Source: Cloeon dipterum (Eukaryota; Arthropoda; Insecta; Ephemeroptera; Baetidae). Taken from it: a stretch of DNA of 64,000 bases. This document shows, one piece after another, positions 28,614 to 37,853 of the stretch (position 1 is its first letter; each line of letters begins with the position of its first letter). The notes below the pieces were generated by a model. It had not been told where the DNA came from. It worked only from the letters and a program-made list of their open reading frames with translations, and made no database searches. Both the position numbers and the translations under genes were made by a program. The DNA is taken from positions 3,596,001 to 3,660,000 of the forward strand of contig NC_088788.1 in NCBI RefSeq assembly GCF_949628265.1, written 5' to 3'.

Positions 28614-30510
28614 TCAGTCCCTCTTGTTTGACACTGCAGCGGCAATCAAAGCCTCTGCTGCACGACACTTCTCGCCTGAAATTGTAAAAATTAATTATTC
28701 TATTCGTATGATTCAAATCAATGGCTCGGAAATTGAAACTAAATGTTAGTTTATCCGGCCGAAATAGATTTCCCAGGGTTGCAAAAAATCCGCATTAAAA
28801 AATGCAGTGCAGTGGTAAAATGTGTTTTATTAAATTTTTACCAGTTTCTTGCAGTTTTCACCTTATTTTTCAATAATTTCCTCATTATTAGCAAATAACC
28901 TCGACTTGAAAAATTGTCAGAGATAAATTTTTGGAGAAATTGAGGCAGCAAAATGGCAATTTAAAAAAAATATCTGCACAGTGGAGGAAATTTTGGGTAC
29001 TCCAACCGCAAATTTTAGATTTTCACAGAAGAAAAATGGAATAAATTCATTTCTTGCAATTCTTGCGCAAAAAATTGGTAAAAATTGAGTGGTGAAAAAA
29101 GCCAGGTGGTAAGCAAATGCAACCCTGAGATTTCCAGATAAAATTATCGTTTGGTTACAACGTTTTGCAGAATAGTGATTTGAATTTTAAAACCTTTGAA
29201 AAGTGAAAGCTTTTTATTAATAAAAATTAAAAAGCGTCAAAATCAAAACTCATTGGAATTATATAGCAAAATACTTACTGTCACGCCACGAGCTGGCCGG
29301 GCAGTTCTAAAGTGAATATAATAAGAATTAATCGAATTAATTTAAGTCAGTTTATTCCTACCAAAAAGTGGTGCTCAAAAACGCAATACAGGAACTGTTG
29401 CGAGTCGACGCGGCACTGAGAATCGCCCTCAGCGGCTGCTGCTTTTATTTTTAAAAAATTAAATTCAAAATTTGCACAACAGATAATTATTTGTCTAACC
29501 GTCAGACAGTTCTCCAAAGCACTTGTCTTGTGCCTGTTTGATCAGCGGCTGCCACTCTTCGTTTGCGTTGCTGGCGCCCATAGAACTGACGACGGCCTCT
29601 TTGTTGATGGTGCCGTCCTCGTTGGCCCAGCCCTTTTTCTTGGCAATGCACTCCATGAAACACTACAAAATTTAAAATTTCAAGACGTTAAATCGGAAAA
29701 ACAAATCTATGGAATGGAACAATTTTTTCTATAAGATAAACTAGTTTATTTAAAAATATTTAATAAACTAACCTTGCTAGTGTCCTGGTTGGCTTCCCTG
29801 TCTGCACCTGGAAATTTAATTGAAAATGAGACAGTCAAATATTAAAAAAAATCTACCTCTGCTTTTATTCTGGGTTATAAACTCTTGGTGGCAGCTCTTG
29901 GAGTTTTCCCTGTCCGCCAGGTAAGCTGGGAAGTTGCAGCACATTCTACGACCCTTCAACACACAGCAATAATTATTTTAAGGGGAAATTTTTTCAATTA
30001 ATTGTTCCATACGAAAATCAAGGGACTGCCCTTGTCACCCTTGTGCCTGTGGCCAGACCCTCGCTTGATTCGGAACAGCCTCAAAGCTTCTTCCGCGTTT
30101 TCGCCCAATCGCTCTGCAACTTCGCCAAACATTTGCTGAATTTCTCCAACATTCGAATGAGCTGTGAAAGGTATACGATTTTACAGCGGGAATCCCAGTT
30201 TAGCATTCATATATATTTACTCAGAGATAAAACCGGCACGATTTCACTGGACTTCTCGTCAGAGTCGTAAAGCAAGTCACCAGCAACCTAAAATAAATAA
30301 ATTTTGCTAAAAGTCTATACAGTAAATTCGTTTGTCAATAAGATAAATTTAAAGCAAGCAAAATAAAGAAATAACTATAAATTACAGGATGTGATCTCTG
30401 GCCGCCCTGATTGCAAGCCAAAATTTTTGTACAAGAAACAAATTTAAAAATATAAGTACCGCAGTCGTAAGAGTCACAGCCAGGAGATAAAGACAGCGAC
30501 GAGCAGCCAT
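28614..30510 (-). CDS. Plus-C-type odorant-binding protein
   Basis: Nine exons on the minus strand: 30510-30460, 30287-30221, 30161-30013, 29953-29857, 29807-29773, 29662-29500, 29441-29362, 29306-29279, 28675-28614; 243 residues. The start at 30510 was chosen because it opens a signal peptide (CLYLLAVTLTTAVAG); an upstream in-frame ATG would bury it. The cysteine pattern fits plus-C OBPs: vicinal cysteines plus proline in MCCNFPAYL, SCHQEF, CFMECIAKKKGW with an acidic DGTINKEAV loop, DKCFGE, QCRVDSQQFLYCVFEH, then the extra C-terminal cysteines in NCPASSWRDSEKC. Members are secreted carriers of hydrophobic ligands, in many insects in sensillum lymph. All phases close. The last intron contains a complete hAT-like MITE. 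Confidence 0.82.
28774..29127. mobile_element. hAT-like MITE with perfect 8-bp target duplication
   Basis: A 354-bp element with ends CAGGGTTGCA...TGCAACCCTG. It is flanked on both sides by AGATTTCC (28766-28773 and 29128-29135), an exact 8-bp duplication diagnostic of hAT-type insertion. It is co-linear with 14618-14979. It lies in the last intron of the plus-C OBP gene. Confidence 0.93.
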
Positions 30511-31118
30511 GCCGTTTATTTCCCTCGCAGAGGTGTCGAGTGCTGAACTGAATTCACCGAAAGCCGACAAAAGGTGGATAATAAATAAATCTCATTAGCA
30601 CGTACGTTTGGTTTGGCCCGCCGTGATTGGTGGAATCGAGTGCACATCATGCAGGGGCCCTCTGGCTCTGTTCATCCCATCGTAATTTTCTGCATGCAGG
30701 TCTGTGTCACAATTTGGTATCAATTGTGTGCCAGAGATAAAACGTGTGTGTCATTACCGCAAAATAAATAGTGGCTGGCGTGTTGCGCCGCCGGAATCTG
30801 TGCTTTCAAAACGCGCCTCCCGCATCCGACAAACAGACAGCACAAAAGCCCGGCGCTTTATCAGAGCAAGGACGCGTGACTCTATTTTGGCATTATTTGC
30901 CAGTTTTAATTCGACGTACTGGGCAGATAAAGCTCAAGGCTCAACCTAACCCAAAATTTCAGCTCAGATTGATTAAATGATTTTCCTACAAATTAGATGT
31001 TCTCTGTCACACAAAGGGGGCTTCACCATTTTTTTTAAAATTTTCTCATATTCTAAATTTTTTTAAGATGATGCTATTTAAACCACACTTAAAATCGTCT
31101 AAATAGTTAAATTAATTC
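30511..31118. other. Spacer upstream of plus-C OBP gene
   Basis: The first 300 bases are moderately GC-rich and probably promoter-proximal for the minus-strand OBP gene; no TATA box was found. The frames at 30704-30980 lack motifs. AT-rich DNA follows up to a fold-back element. Confidence 0.45.
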
Positions 31119-31543
31119 ACCAGTTGCATAAACCCTAAGTGTTCGAAGCCGCCAACAGATGGCGCCACCGTAGACTTTCGATTTTAAGGCACTTCCGCTG
31201 CGATTTCAGACTCAATCTAGCTACCGTGCATTCTTCAATTAATTTGCTATTTTTTGACGTGTTGAAAACCAAAATCGGTTCAGCCAATCGCCGTAGAATC
31301 GTGAAAAACTATTTTTTGAAATAAAAAAATCTTTTCCAACGTTTCTACGGCGAATGGCTGAACCAATTTTGATTTTCAGCACGTCAAAAAAAGCAAATTA
31401 ATTAAAAAAAAGCAAAATAACTAGATTGAGTCTGAAATCGCAGCGGAAATGCATTAAAACCGCTTAAAACAAAATTTTTAAAAAAAGTTGTGGTTGCGCC
31501 ATCTGTTGGCGGCTTCAATTAACTAAGGGTTTATGCAACTGGT
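31119..31543. mobile_element. Fold-back element, family B, copy 1
   Basis: A long palindrome. The outer arms read ACCAGTTGCATAAACCCTAA ... and its complement ending ATGCAACTGGT. Inside are CGCCAACAGATGGCGCCAC / GCGCCATCTGTTGGCGGC, TTCAGACTCAATCTAG / CTAGATTGAGTCTGAAA and GGTTCAGCCAATCGCCGTAGAA paired with TTCTACGGCGAATGGCTGAACC. The arms are nearly 200 bp each, with a short AT-rich centre. It is non-coding and non-autonomous; two more copies lie at 43690 and 44739. Confidence 0.88.
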
Positions 31544-32108
31544 CAATTGAATTAAATTTACATCTCCAAACACTCAACAATTATAGAATGTCTATCTCCA
31601 AGAGGCAATTAAAATTGGCGTTTATTATTTAAACCAGTCAAGAAATTCATTTTTGTATTCCTGATTAAAAATGACGAAAAAAACACGTACGTGCTCAACA
31701 GACATATTGTTTCTATGATTTTTTTTTTAAATATTTATCACTAAACTTTAGCCACCTTTGCCATCTTATCTCTACCAGATCCAGCCCAAAACGTATTAAA
31801 AAATCAATTTCTTAAAAAAGAAGAACAAAATTAGGGCATTTTAACGCCATTTTTAAAAAGGAAAATTTCATTCAGTCAAGTTTTTTTTCTGCGCATCTGA
31901 TTAACGCTTTGACATCAAATATTACAAATTACGCAATAAAATTGGAGTAAAAATTATCTCGCAAATGAGTGAGAAAGCATCAATGAGAAAACCTTACTAA
32001 AACACAGCCCACATATCTGTTTAGAAATAGTCGAAAAACTGCAAAATTCCCAGAAATATTGATTTTTTAGCTTCTCAAATGATTTAGTCGATTTTTGGTC
32101 GGAGTTAA
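31544..32108. other. AT-rich spacer between two elements
   Basis: About 560 bp of AT-rich sequence between a fold-back element and a TTAA-family element. No gene, promoter motif or RNA is recognisable. Confidence 0.6.
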
Positions 32109-32522
32109 AATGGAATGATACTGGGCAACAATTAAAAATTATTTAAATTGTTGGATGCCTTAAACAATTGACCGATAAACAATTTGCAATAATAAAAAAA
32201 GGACCTTCCTACAGTAAAAATTCAAATTTTGCCAATTTTCTCCAAAATTTACAGCGCTTGAACATATTTTCTTGGCATATTCCGATTCCTCTGGTCGAGA
32301 TCTGTCCAATGGTTTATTGGGGAAACTCTTGGTTTTGAAATTAAATCGGATTTCAAGTAAGGAGACAGCCATTACCATTTTTAAAGCACGCTAACTTTCC
32401 AGCCAATTTTCTCAAAAACTTACAGCGCTCGTTAGGTCAATTTAGGCTTTAACTGAATCGTAAGGGATGAGTTTATGCATTGGCAACAAGCATTTTCCAG
32501 GCTTTAGCAGTATCATTCCTCT
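32109..32522 (+). mobile_element. TTAA-family MITE (family A), copy 2
   Basis: Flanked by TTAA at 32105-32108 and 32523-32526. Terminal inverted repeats are (A)ATGGAATGATACTG and CAGTATCATTCCTCT. The 414-bp interior shares GATCTGTCCAAT, GGGGAAACTCTTGGTTTTGA, GGAGACAGCCATTACC and GCATTGGCAACAAGCATT with other copies. No coding capacity. TTAA duplication is the hallmark of piggyBac-type transposition. Confidence 0.88.
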
Positions 32523-32834
32523 TTAAAAGGTGCAGATTTTGGTTATTTGGATTGTTTTGTTCGCGTTGCTTTAGTTCTTTTTAATAAATGCAATTTCTTG
32601 AATTTCTTAGTAACACTGTACAATTGTAAAAAGGAAGCACAGAAAATATAAATCGACTGTCTTCACCCCATTGTATCTAAAATAAATATAAATCAAAATA
32701 TCCTTTCAACCTAAAATAGTGTTTAATGTCTATACAAAAAAATAATAGGAGTGCTGTGCCCCAAAATTGCATTTTAATATTCAAACAAATTAAACACACT
32801 CATATTAAATCATATATATTTGCCGCGAGGTTGG

Positions 32835-34096
32835 TTAAACGAGTCTATTGCTGGAGTAGTAGCGGTTCGGCGCGTACAGCCCCCTGCGCCCGTTATACAA
32901 GAAGGGTTGTCTATTCCTCAGCAGCCGCCTGTTGTTCCTGCTGCCGCTGCTAGTACTACTACTGATGTAGCCGAACTGATTTCCCGGATTGTAGAAGCTG
33001 TTTAGGCCTAAACCAAGACTGCTGAAGTAGTTGCGGAACGGACAAATGCTGCCGCCGAGGGTGTTGGTATTGGTGTTAGTGTTGCCGATGCCGTTTGGGT
33101 AGTAATAGTAGTCGCTGTAATTGTTTATTTGCCGCTTGGAACGCACCGCTGCTGGATCGACAGCGTCATCTGCAAAACAAAAATCGCTCATTCAAATCTC
33201 CTATTCAAATGAGAAGAGTTTAGAAGTTTATCTTTATTATACATATTTAAATTTCGACAAATTAGGACGACCGAGATAAGACAATTTAAAGAGGAATGAT
33301 ACTGCAAAAGCCTGGAAAATGCTCGTTGCCAATGCATAAACTCGTCCCTTAGGATTCAGTTAAAGCCTAAATTGATTTAAGAAGCACTGTAATTTTTTGA
33401 GAAAATTGGCTGGAAAGTTAGCGTGCTTTTCAAATGGTAATGGCTGTCTCCTTACTTGAAATCCGATTTAATTTCAAAACCAAGAGTTTCCCCAATAAGT
33501 GGCATACACCGTTGGACAGATCTCGACGAGAGGAATCGGAATATGCCGAGTAAATATGTTCAAGCACTCAAAATTTTGGAGAAAATTGGCAAAATTTGAA
33601 TTTTTACTGTAGGAAGGTCCTTTTTTATTATTGCAAATTGTTGAACAAATTGTTAATCGATCAATTGTTTATGGCATCCAACAATTTAAATAATTTTCTA
33701 TTGTTGCCCAGTATCATTCCACTTTAAAACACAATTAAAAGTTAAAATAAACGAGGCGAGGAAATGACTATAACAAAAGAAATCTCCTTAAACAGAATTA
33801 AAAACTTCTGCGCCACTAAAGAATAAAATAAATAGTTTAAAATTAATTTTCGTCCGCAAAGTACAATCAAATATGCCTTGTTAAACTCACGCACCATCTA
33901 TATCCTCAACATTCTCCTCAGCATTTACTTGATTTTCACCATTTTCGACTTTGACCGCTGGGGCGGCACGAGCGTCGTTCTATGAGGAATGAATCAATTT
34001 TGAAAACGAAATTAAATCAATCCGTCTCACCAGCAGTTGACCATAGAGACACGTTAAAACAAGAAGCAAGTGCGCCGCATTGAACGACACAGCCAT
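32835..34096 (-). CDS. Secreted Tyr/Asn-rich protein with dibasic cleavage site
   Basis: Three exons on the minus strand: 34096-34031, 33979-33895, 33169-32835; 161 residues. It starts with a signal peptide (AAHLLLVLTCLYGQLL). An acidic propeptide follows (VENGENQVNAEENVEDID), then a furin-like RSKRQ site, then a low-complexity mature region with NNYSDYYYYPNG, repeated NT (NTNTNTN), Ser/Asn/Arg-rich stretches and YNGRRGLYAPNRYYSSNR. A single mature Cys (SICPFRNYF) argues against a disulfide-rich toxin or defensin. The role is unknown; secreted structural, glue or cuticle-type proteins have similar composition. Intron 2 contains a TTAA-family element, and another lies just downstream. Confidence 0.75.
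33290..33723 (-). mobile_element. TTAA-family MITE (family A), copy 3
   Basis: Inverted relative to the 32109 copy and flanked by TTAA at 33286-33289 and 33724-33727. Terminal repeats are AGAGGAATGATACTG and CAGTATCATTCCACT. At 434 bp it is the longest copy and possibly nearest to full length. It sits in intron 2 of the Tyr/Asn-rich gene. Confidence 0.9.
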
Positions 34097-34398
34097 CTTC
34101 TTCCCTCGCCAAAACCAGACTAAAATGCTTCGCAAACTGGCGTGAAAATCGACATTTAAATAAGTCGGAAGTACTAATTTGTCACCTTCAACCTTCAACC
34201 GGATGCTGCATAATTTTCAAAATGACCCTCTTGAAAAGTCTATAAATAAAACTTGTGGCTAAATTTTATAAATCTTTTATTTTAGAAATTTAATGATTAA
34301 TGTGTCTACCAATTTTTGAGCGGACTATTACGATTTCCGCTTTGCATAAATGATTTGTGCAAATTGCGCAATTGTGCGAAAATTGGCTACAAAAACGG

Positions 34399-34440
34399 TA
34401 TAAAAAGGGGAATCGGTGCTGCACAAGGCACATTCAGTCC
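34399..34440 (+). promoter_or_regulatory. TATA/Inr promoter of Asn/Gln-rich gene 1
   Basis: TATAAAA at 34399-34405 is followed by the arthropod initiator TCAGT (A at 34436), 16 bases before the ATG. The same arrangement and neighbouring bases occur upstream of the paralogue at 36872. Confidence 0.75.
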
Positions 34441-34451
34441 TCTGGAGAAAC

Positions 34452-35027
34452 ATGGCTCGTGCTATTTGTCTGCTTGTGCTGCTGGTGACCATTCAGGTTT
34501 GATATTTTCTCTCCTAAAAATTTATTTCCTGATGCAAACTAAGTGGCTCTCTCAGGTCATTCTTTGCGACGACAACTCTTCTGGTTCGCCCGGATCACGT
34601 AAAATTATTATTTAGATTCCTTGTAGAGTCCGCAGGTTTTAATTTTTGCTAAAGGTGGAATGCAGAAGGGGCGGCCCCGCAACGGCGATCGAAATGGAAA
34701 CTCAGATTCTGCAGACTACCCAGATAGCAATAACGGCCAATCGGGCCCACAGAGGCAGCAAAACCAGCAAAACCAGCAAAACCGAAATGGCAGACCCAAT
34801 GGTGGAAACAATGGGGGAAACAGGAATAATAATAATAACAACAACAACAATGGCAGTGAGTGATCTAGAGGATTTTTTTGTCGAGGGCCTGCAGCGCCTT
34901 CCGTCTATTTAGATAAAAATATTAACTAACAAAATTTATATAACAATTATGATTAATAGGATCTGATAACATGAGACCAAGAGGCAGCAAACGACCAAAG
35001 ACCACGACCACGACCGATTCATCTTGA
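34452..35027 (+). CDS. Secreted Asn/Gln/Gly-rich protein 1
   Basis: Four exons: 34452-34496, 34556-34598, 34655-34855, 34960-35027; 118 residues. Exon 1 is a signal peptide (ARAICLLVLLVTIQ) completed by VILC from exon 2. The mature chain is low-complexity: SGSPGSRGG, a DRNGNSDSADYPDSNNG stretch, QQNQQNQQNRNGRPNGG, a run of nine Asn, then a basic Thr-rich tail RGSKRPKTTTTTDSS. All phases close and the gene structure is matched exon for exon by the paralogue at 36872. No family is recognised; a secreted matrix, adhesive or silk-like role is possible but unproven. Confidence 0.78.
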
Positions 35028-36820
35028 AATTCTCCTAGACACGACCACGCTTTTGTTGAACTATGAAATTGATTTTAATAAATAAGCAATTTCAAAGCAT
35101 TCCTTTTTTTTAGTAATTTAAAATCCTAAATTTTGTCAATATATATTAGTAATTTAGTAAATAAGTTTTATCCTACTCAATATGAATATTCCTATTATTT
35201 CTAAAGTGTTGAACAGCTTCCAAGATAAATAAAAGGGTAATTCTACTCGCAAACACACTCGTCTTTAAAAACCGGTGGTACTTGCCCGGAGAGATATTTT
35301 TGTAAAGGTCGCGGCTGAATTTTCAGTTTTGGTTGCACAAAGTTGTAAGGTGCCCTAAGGGTCGTATGTGTTTCCAAAAAATTAACAAAAACAGAAAATG
35401 TTTTATTTATTTATTTATTCCTCTTACATCATGTTATACATTAAAAAAAGAGTAAAAAGGCACTCGAAAAAGCGATCAGGTCGTTAAAACGTCGGCAATC
35501 AAGAGATAACCGAGTCAAACAAGAGGCCTATGCAAAACACTTTAAAATTTTTGCCACAGATGAACTTTAAGGTCAGATGAAAAATACTCAAACTGTCTGG
35601 CTTTTGATGTGGCTGAGGTAAATTATATTCCATTGCTCGCCGGCGATCCGAAAAGAAAAAGCTCGTTGACCAAAAAGTGTTCTAACCGGGGGCGGCAGCA
35701 AGCGCCCTTCACCTTCCAGAACTGGGCCAGCCAACAAGCGCGCCGTCGCATCGAAGTCCGTCACACCACTGCTACAAAAACTCAAAAAACTCAAAGAGAG
35801 GCGGGATCTTTTACATAAAATTGATTGTTAATTTTGAAAAGGATATAAAAAGTCAAATTTTTTGCTGTGTTCTTCACGAATTAAATATTTTATTTAAGAA
35901 ATAAATGACAAAGAGTGCCTTTTTACCTCATTTGCATATTTTTAAATAGGAATCGAAGGATAATTATGTGATTCGAGTTGTTTTTAGATTAAATAAAATT
36001 TACTTTGCAGACCCAACAATTTGAAAAACTTCTAGAATCGACCAAAATTACAGTTTTAAAAGCAACACAAATTAATGCTCTAAAGTTAGTATATAAAATT
36101 CATTTTAAAACGGCTGCTCCCATATACGAACAAATGAGGAATGGGTGACTCAAGAATTGAAATAACTGTACAAAAATCATCACACACATTCTTGAACTGT
36201 GCAGCGCCAGGCTGTTTCCGCCCTGTATATATATGCCTCACCAGATCAGCAGTATTTTAATTTGTCTTTAACGTTTTTGAGCCAATTATTCCGTTTGTTC
36301 ACCGTCTGGAGGAGAAGTTATTAATTCACTTTTATCCAATTATTCATACCGACCGAAATAAATGTTTTAAATATAGAATTCTTTAGGACATATATATCAT
36401 AGAGTGTGTATATGATTTTATGTGAGTTCAAAGCATATTTTAAATAATTAAAATTGCTATATATTCCCACATATTGGAAGATCATAAATAAATACTTGAT
36501 CCGCAGCCCTAATTTAAATTGGTATTCAAAGTTCAGCCGTACAAAAATGTCCTAATTTGTATAGGTAAAAAACTAATAAAAATTTCAGACACAGAGTCAA
36601 ATTGAATAATGTTGACGGACCTAACAAGCATGACTCAATTTGATCTGTCATAAGCGGATGACATTCCATTTTCACATGTGTTTGAATCATGTGACACCAT
36701 TATAAAGTCTTTTCGACAAATTTTGGCAAATTTTTAAACAAACAAAAGTTTTTGCTCAGTCAGCATCACGCGCTTGCAGCAATTTCGTGCAAATTGCATG
36801 AAAATTGGCATAAAAAATGA
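35028..36820. other. Spacer with GC-rich block
   Basis: Mostly AT-rich spacer between the paired Asn/Gln-rich genes. A GC-rich island at about 35636-35770 has frames on both strands (plus: RKSSLTKKCSNRGRQQAPF; minus: ARLLAGPVLEGEGRLLPPPV) but no recognised motif. It may be a decayed exon or element. No other structure was found. Confidence 0.45.
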
Positions 36821-36860
36821 TATAAATAGGAGCACGACGCGACACACGGCATATTCAGTG
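36821..36860 (+). promoter_or_regulatory. TATA/Inr promoter of Asn/Gln-rich gene 2
   Basis: TATAAATA at 36821-36828 and TCAGT with its A at 36857, 15 bases before the ATG. Its surroundings (GCAAATTG, AAAATTGGC, ATTCAGT..CTCTG) are homologous to the promoter of gene 1. Confidence 0.75.
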
Positions 36861-36871
36861 CTCTGAAAAAA

Positions 36872-37411
36872 ATGACTCGTGTGCTCCTCTTGCTCGTTGT
36901 CCTCGTGACCATCCAGGTAAAATTTTCCAGTCTTTAAAAGTCGCCTTAACTCAAAAGAGGTTTTCGCAGGTCGTACTCTGCAGTGACGACTCTCCTGGAC
37001 TGCCCGGATCACGTGAAAATTATTTAAATTAGCTGTGGAATTATTAAGGTTGCATTTTTTCGCTAAAGGTGGATTGCAAAAGAAGGCCTGCGATGGTGAC
37101 GGAAGTTCTGGGGTTGCTAGTGACTACCCAGAGGGTGTTGATCCATCAAACCGGCTGACGAAACAGCGAAATCAACAAAACACAAATGGCAGACTCCAAA
37201 GAGCTGGAAACAATAACGGCAGTAAGTAGTAGAAGAAATTAACGCTTACAAAATCAACATGTCTGATGTTAATTTATGTGAAACTTGGCATTTTTTATAA
37301 ATGCAACGCAAAATGATTTTATGTTCGATTTTCAAAATAGATGGCCAACGCAATCAAAGACAAAAAGGAAACAAATATCCAAGGACCACCACCAGCACCG
37401 AGTCCCCTTAA
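36872..37411 (+). CDS. Secreted Asn/Gln-rich protein 2 (paralogue)
   Basis: Four exons: 36872-36916, 36970-37012, 37069-37221, 37341-37411; 103 residues. It is a tandem duplicate of the gene at 34452, with the same exon lengths for exons 1 and 2 (45 and 43 bp), the same intron phases and a related promoter. The signal peptide is TRVLLLLVVLVTIQVVLC. The mature chain keeps GLPGSRGG(L)QK, a DYPEGVD segment, QRNQQNTNGR and a PRTTTSTESP tail, but lacks the long Asn run. One extra Cys (KKACDGDG) is present. It is shorter and more diverged in the middle than in the signal and tail regions. Function is unknown. Confidence 0.78.
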
Positions 37412-37853
37412 ATTCTTCAATTAAATTACCACCACGCACAGTAAACGACAAATTTGTTTGTATTAAAAGAACAATTATTGATTTTGCTGGAAACTAAATA
37501 AAAATCGGCTATAATTTTAATCTATTTATATTTTTATTACACGTATTTATTCCTAAAAATAATCCTTTTATATCTGAAATGTTTGATTCAGATCAAAATT
37601 AAACGTCAAGTATTAAAATATTACAAAACTATGTACAAAAACTTAACAAGCTGATGGCAAAAGTATTACATTAAGAATACAAAGGCGAGACTTGTTGGGT
37701 TCAAAATTGGATTTTGAAAAGGGAATGTTGAACTGTAGCATTTTTAACAATTAATTAAAAAGTAGTAGAATAGAATTGCATCCAAAATTCAATTCAGCTT
37801 TTTCTGTTTGATATGATATTTGGCGTTGGCTGCGCTCAGGCCAGTCTCTGCGG
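37412..37853. other. Convergent 3' spacer
   Basis: AT-rich DNA between the Asn/Gln-rich gene 2 (plus) and MARVEL gene 1 (minus), probably 3' UTRs of both. No further features. Confidence 0.55.

Noticed and set aside
31119-31543. Inverted repeats considered as a microRNA precursor
   Set aside because: Arms are far too long and the unit occurs three times with transposon-like ends, so a fold-back element explains it.
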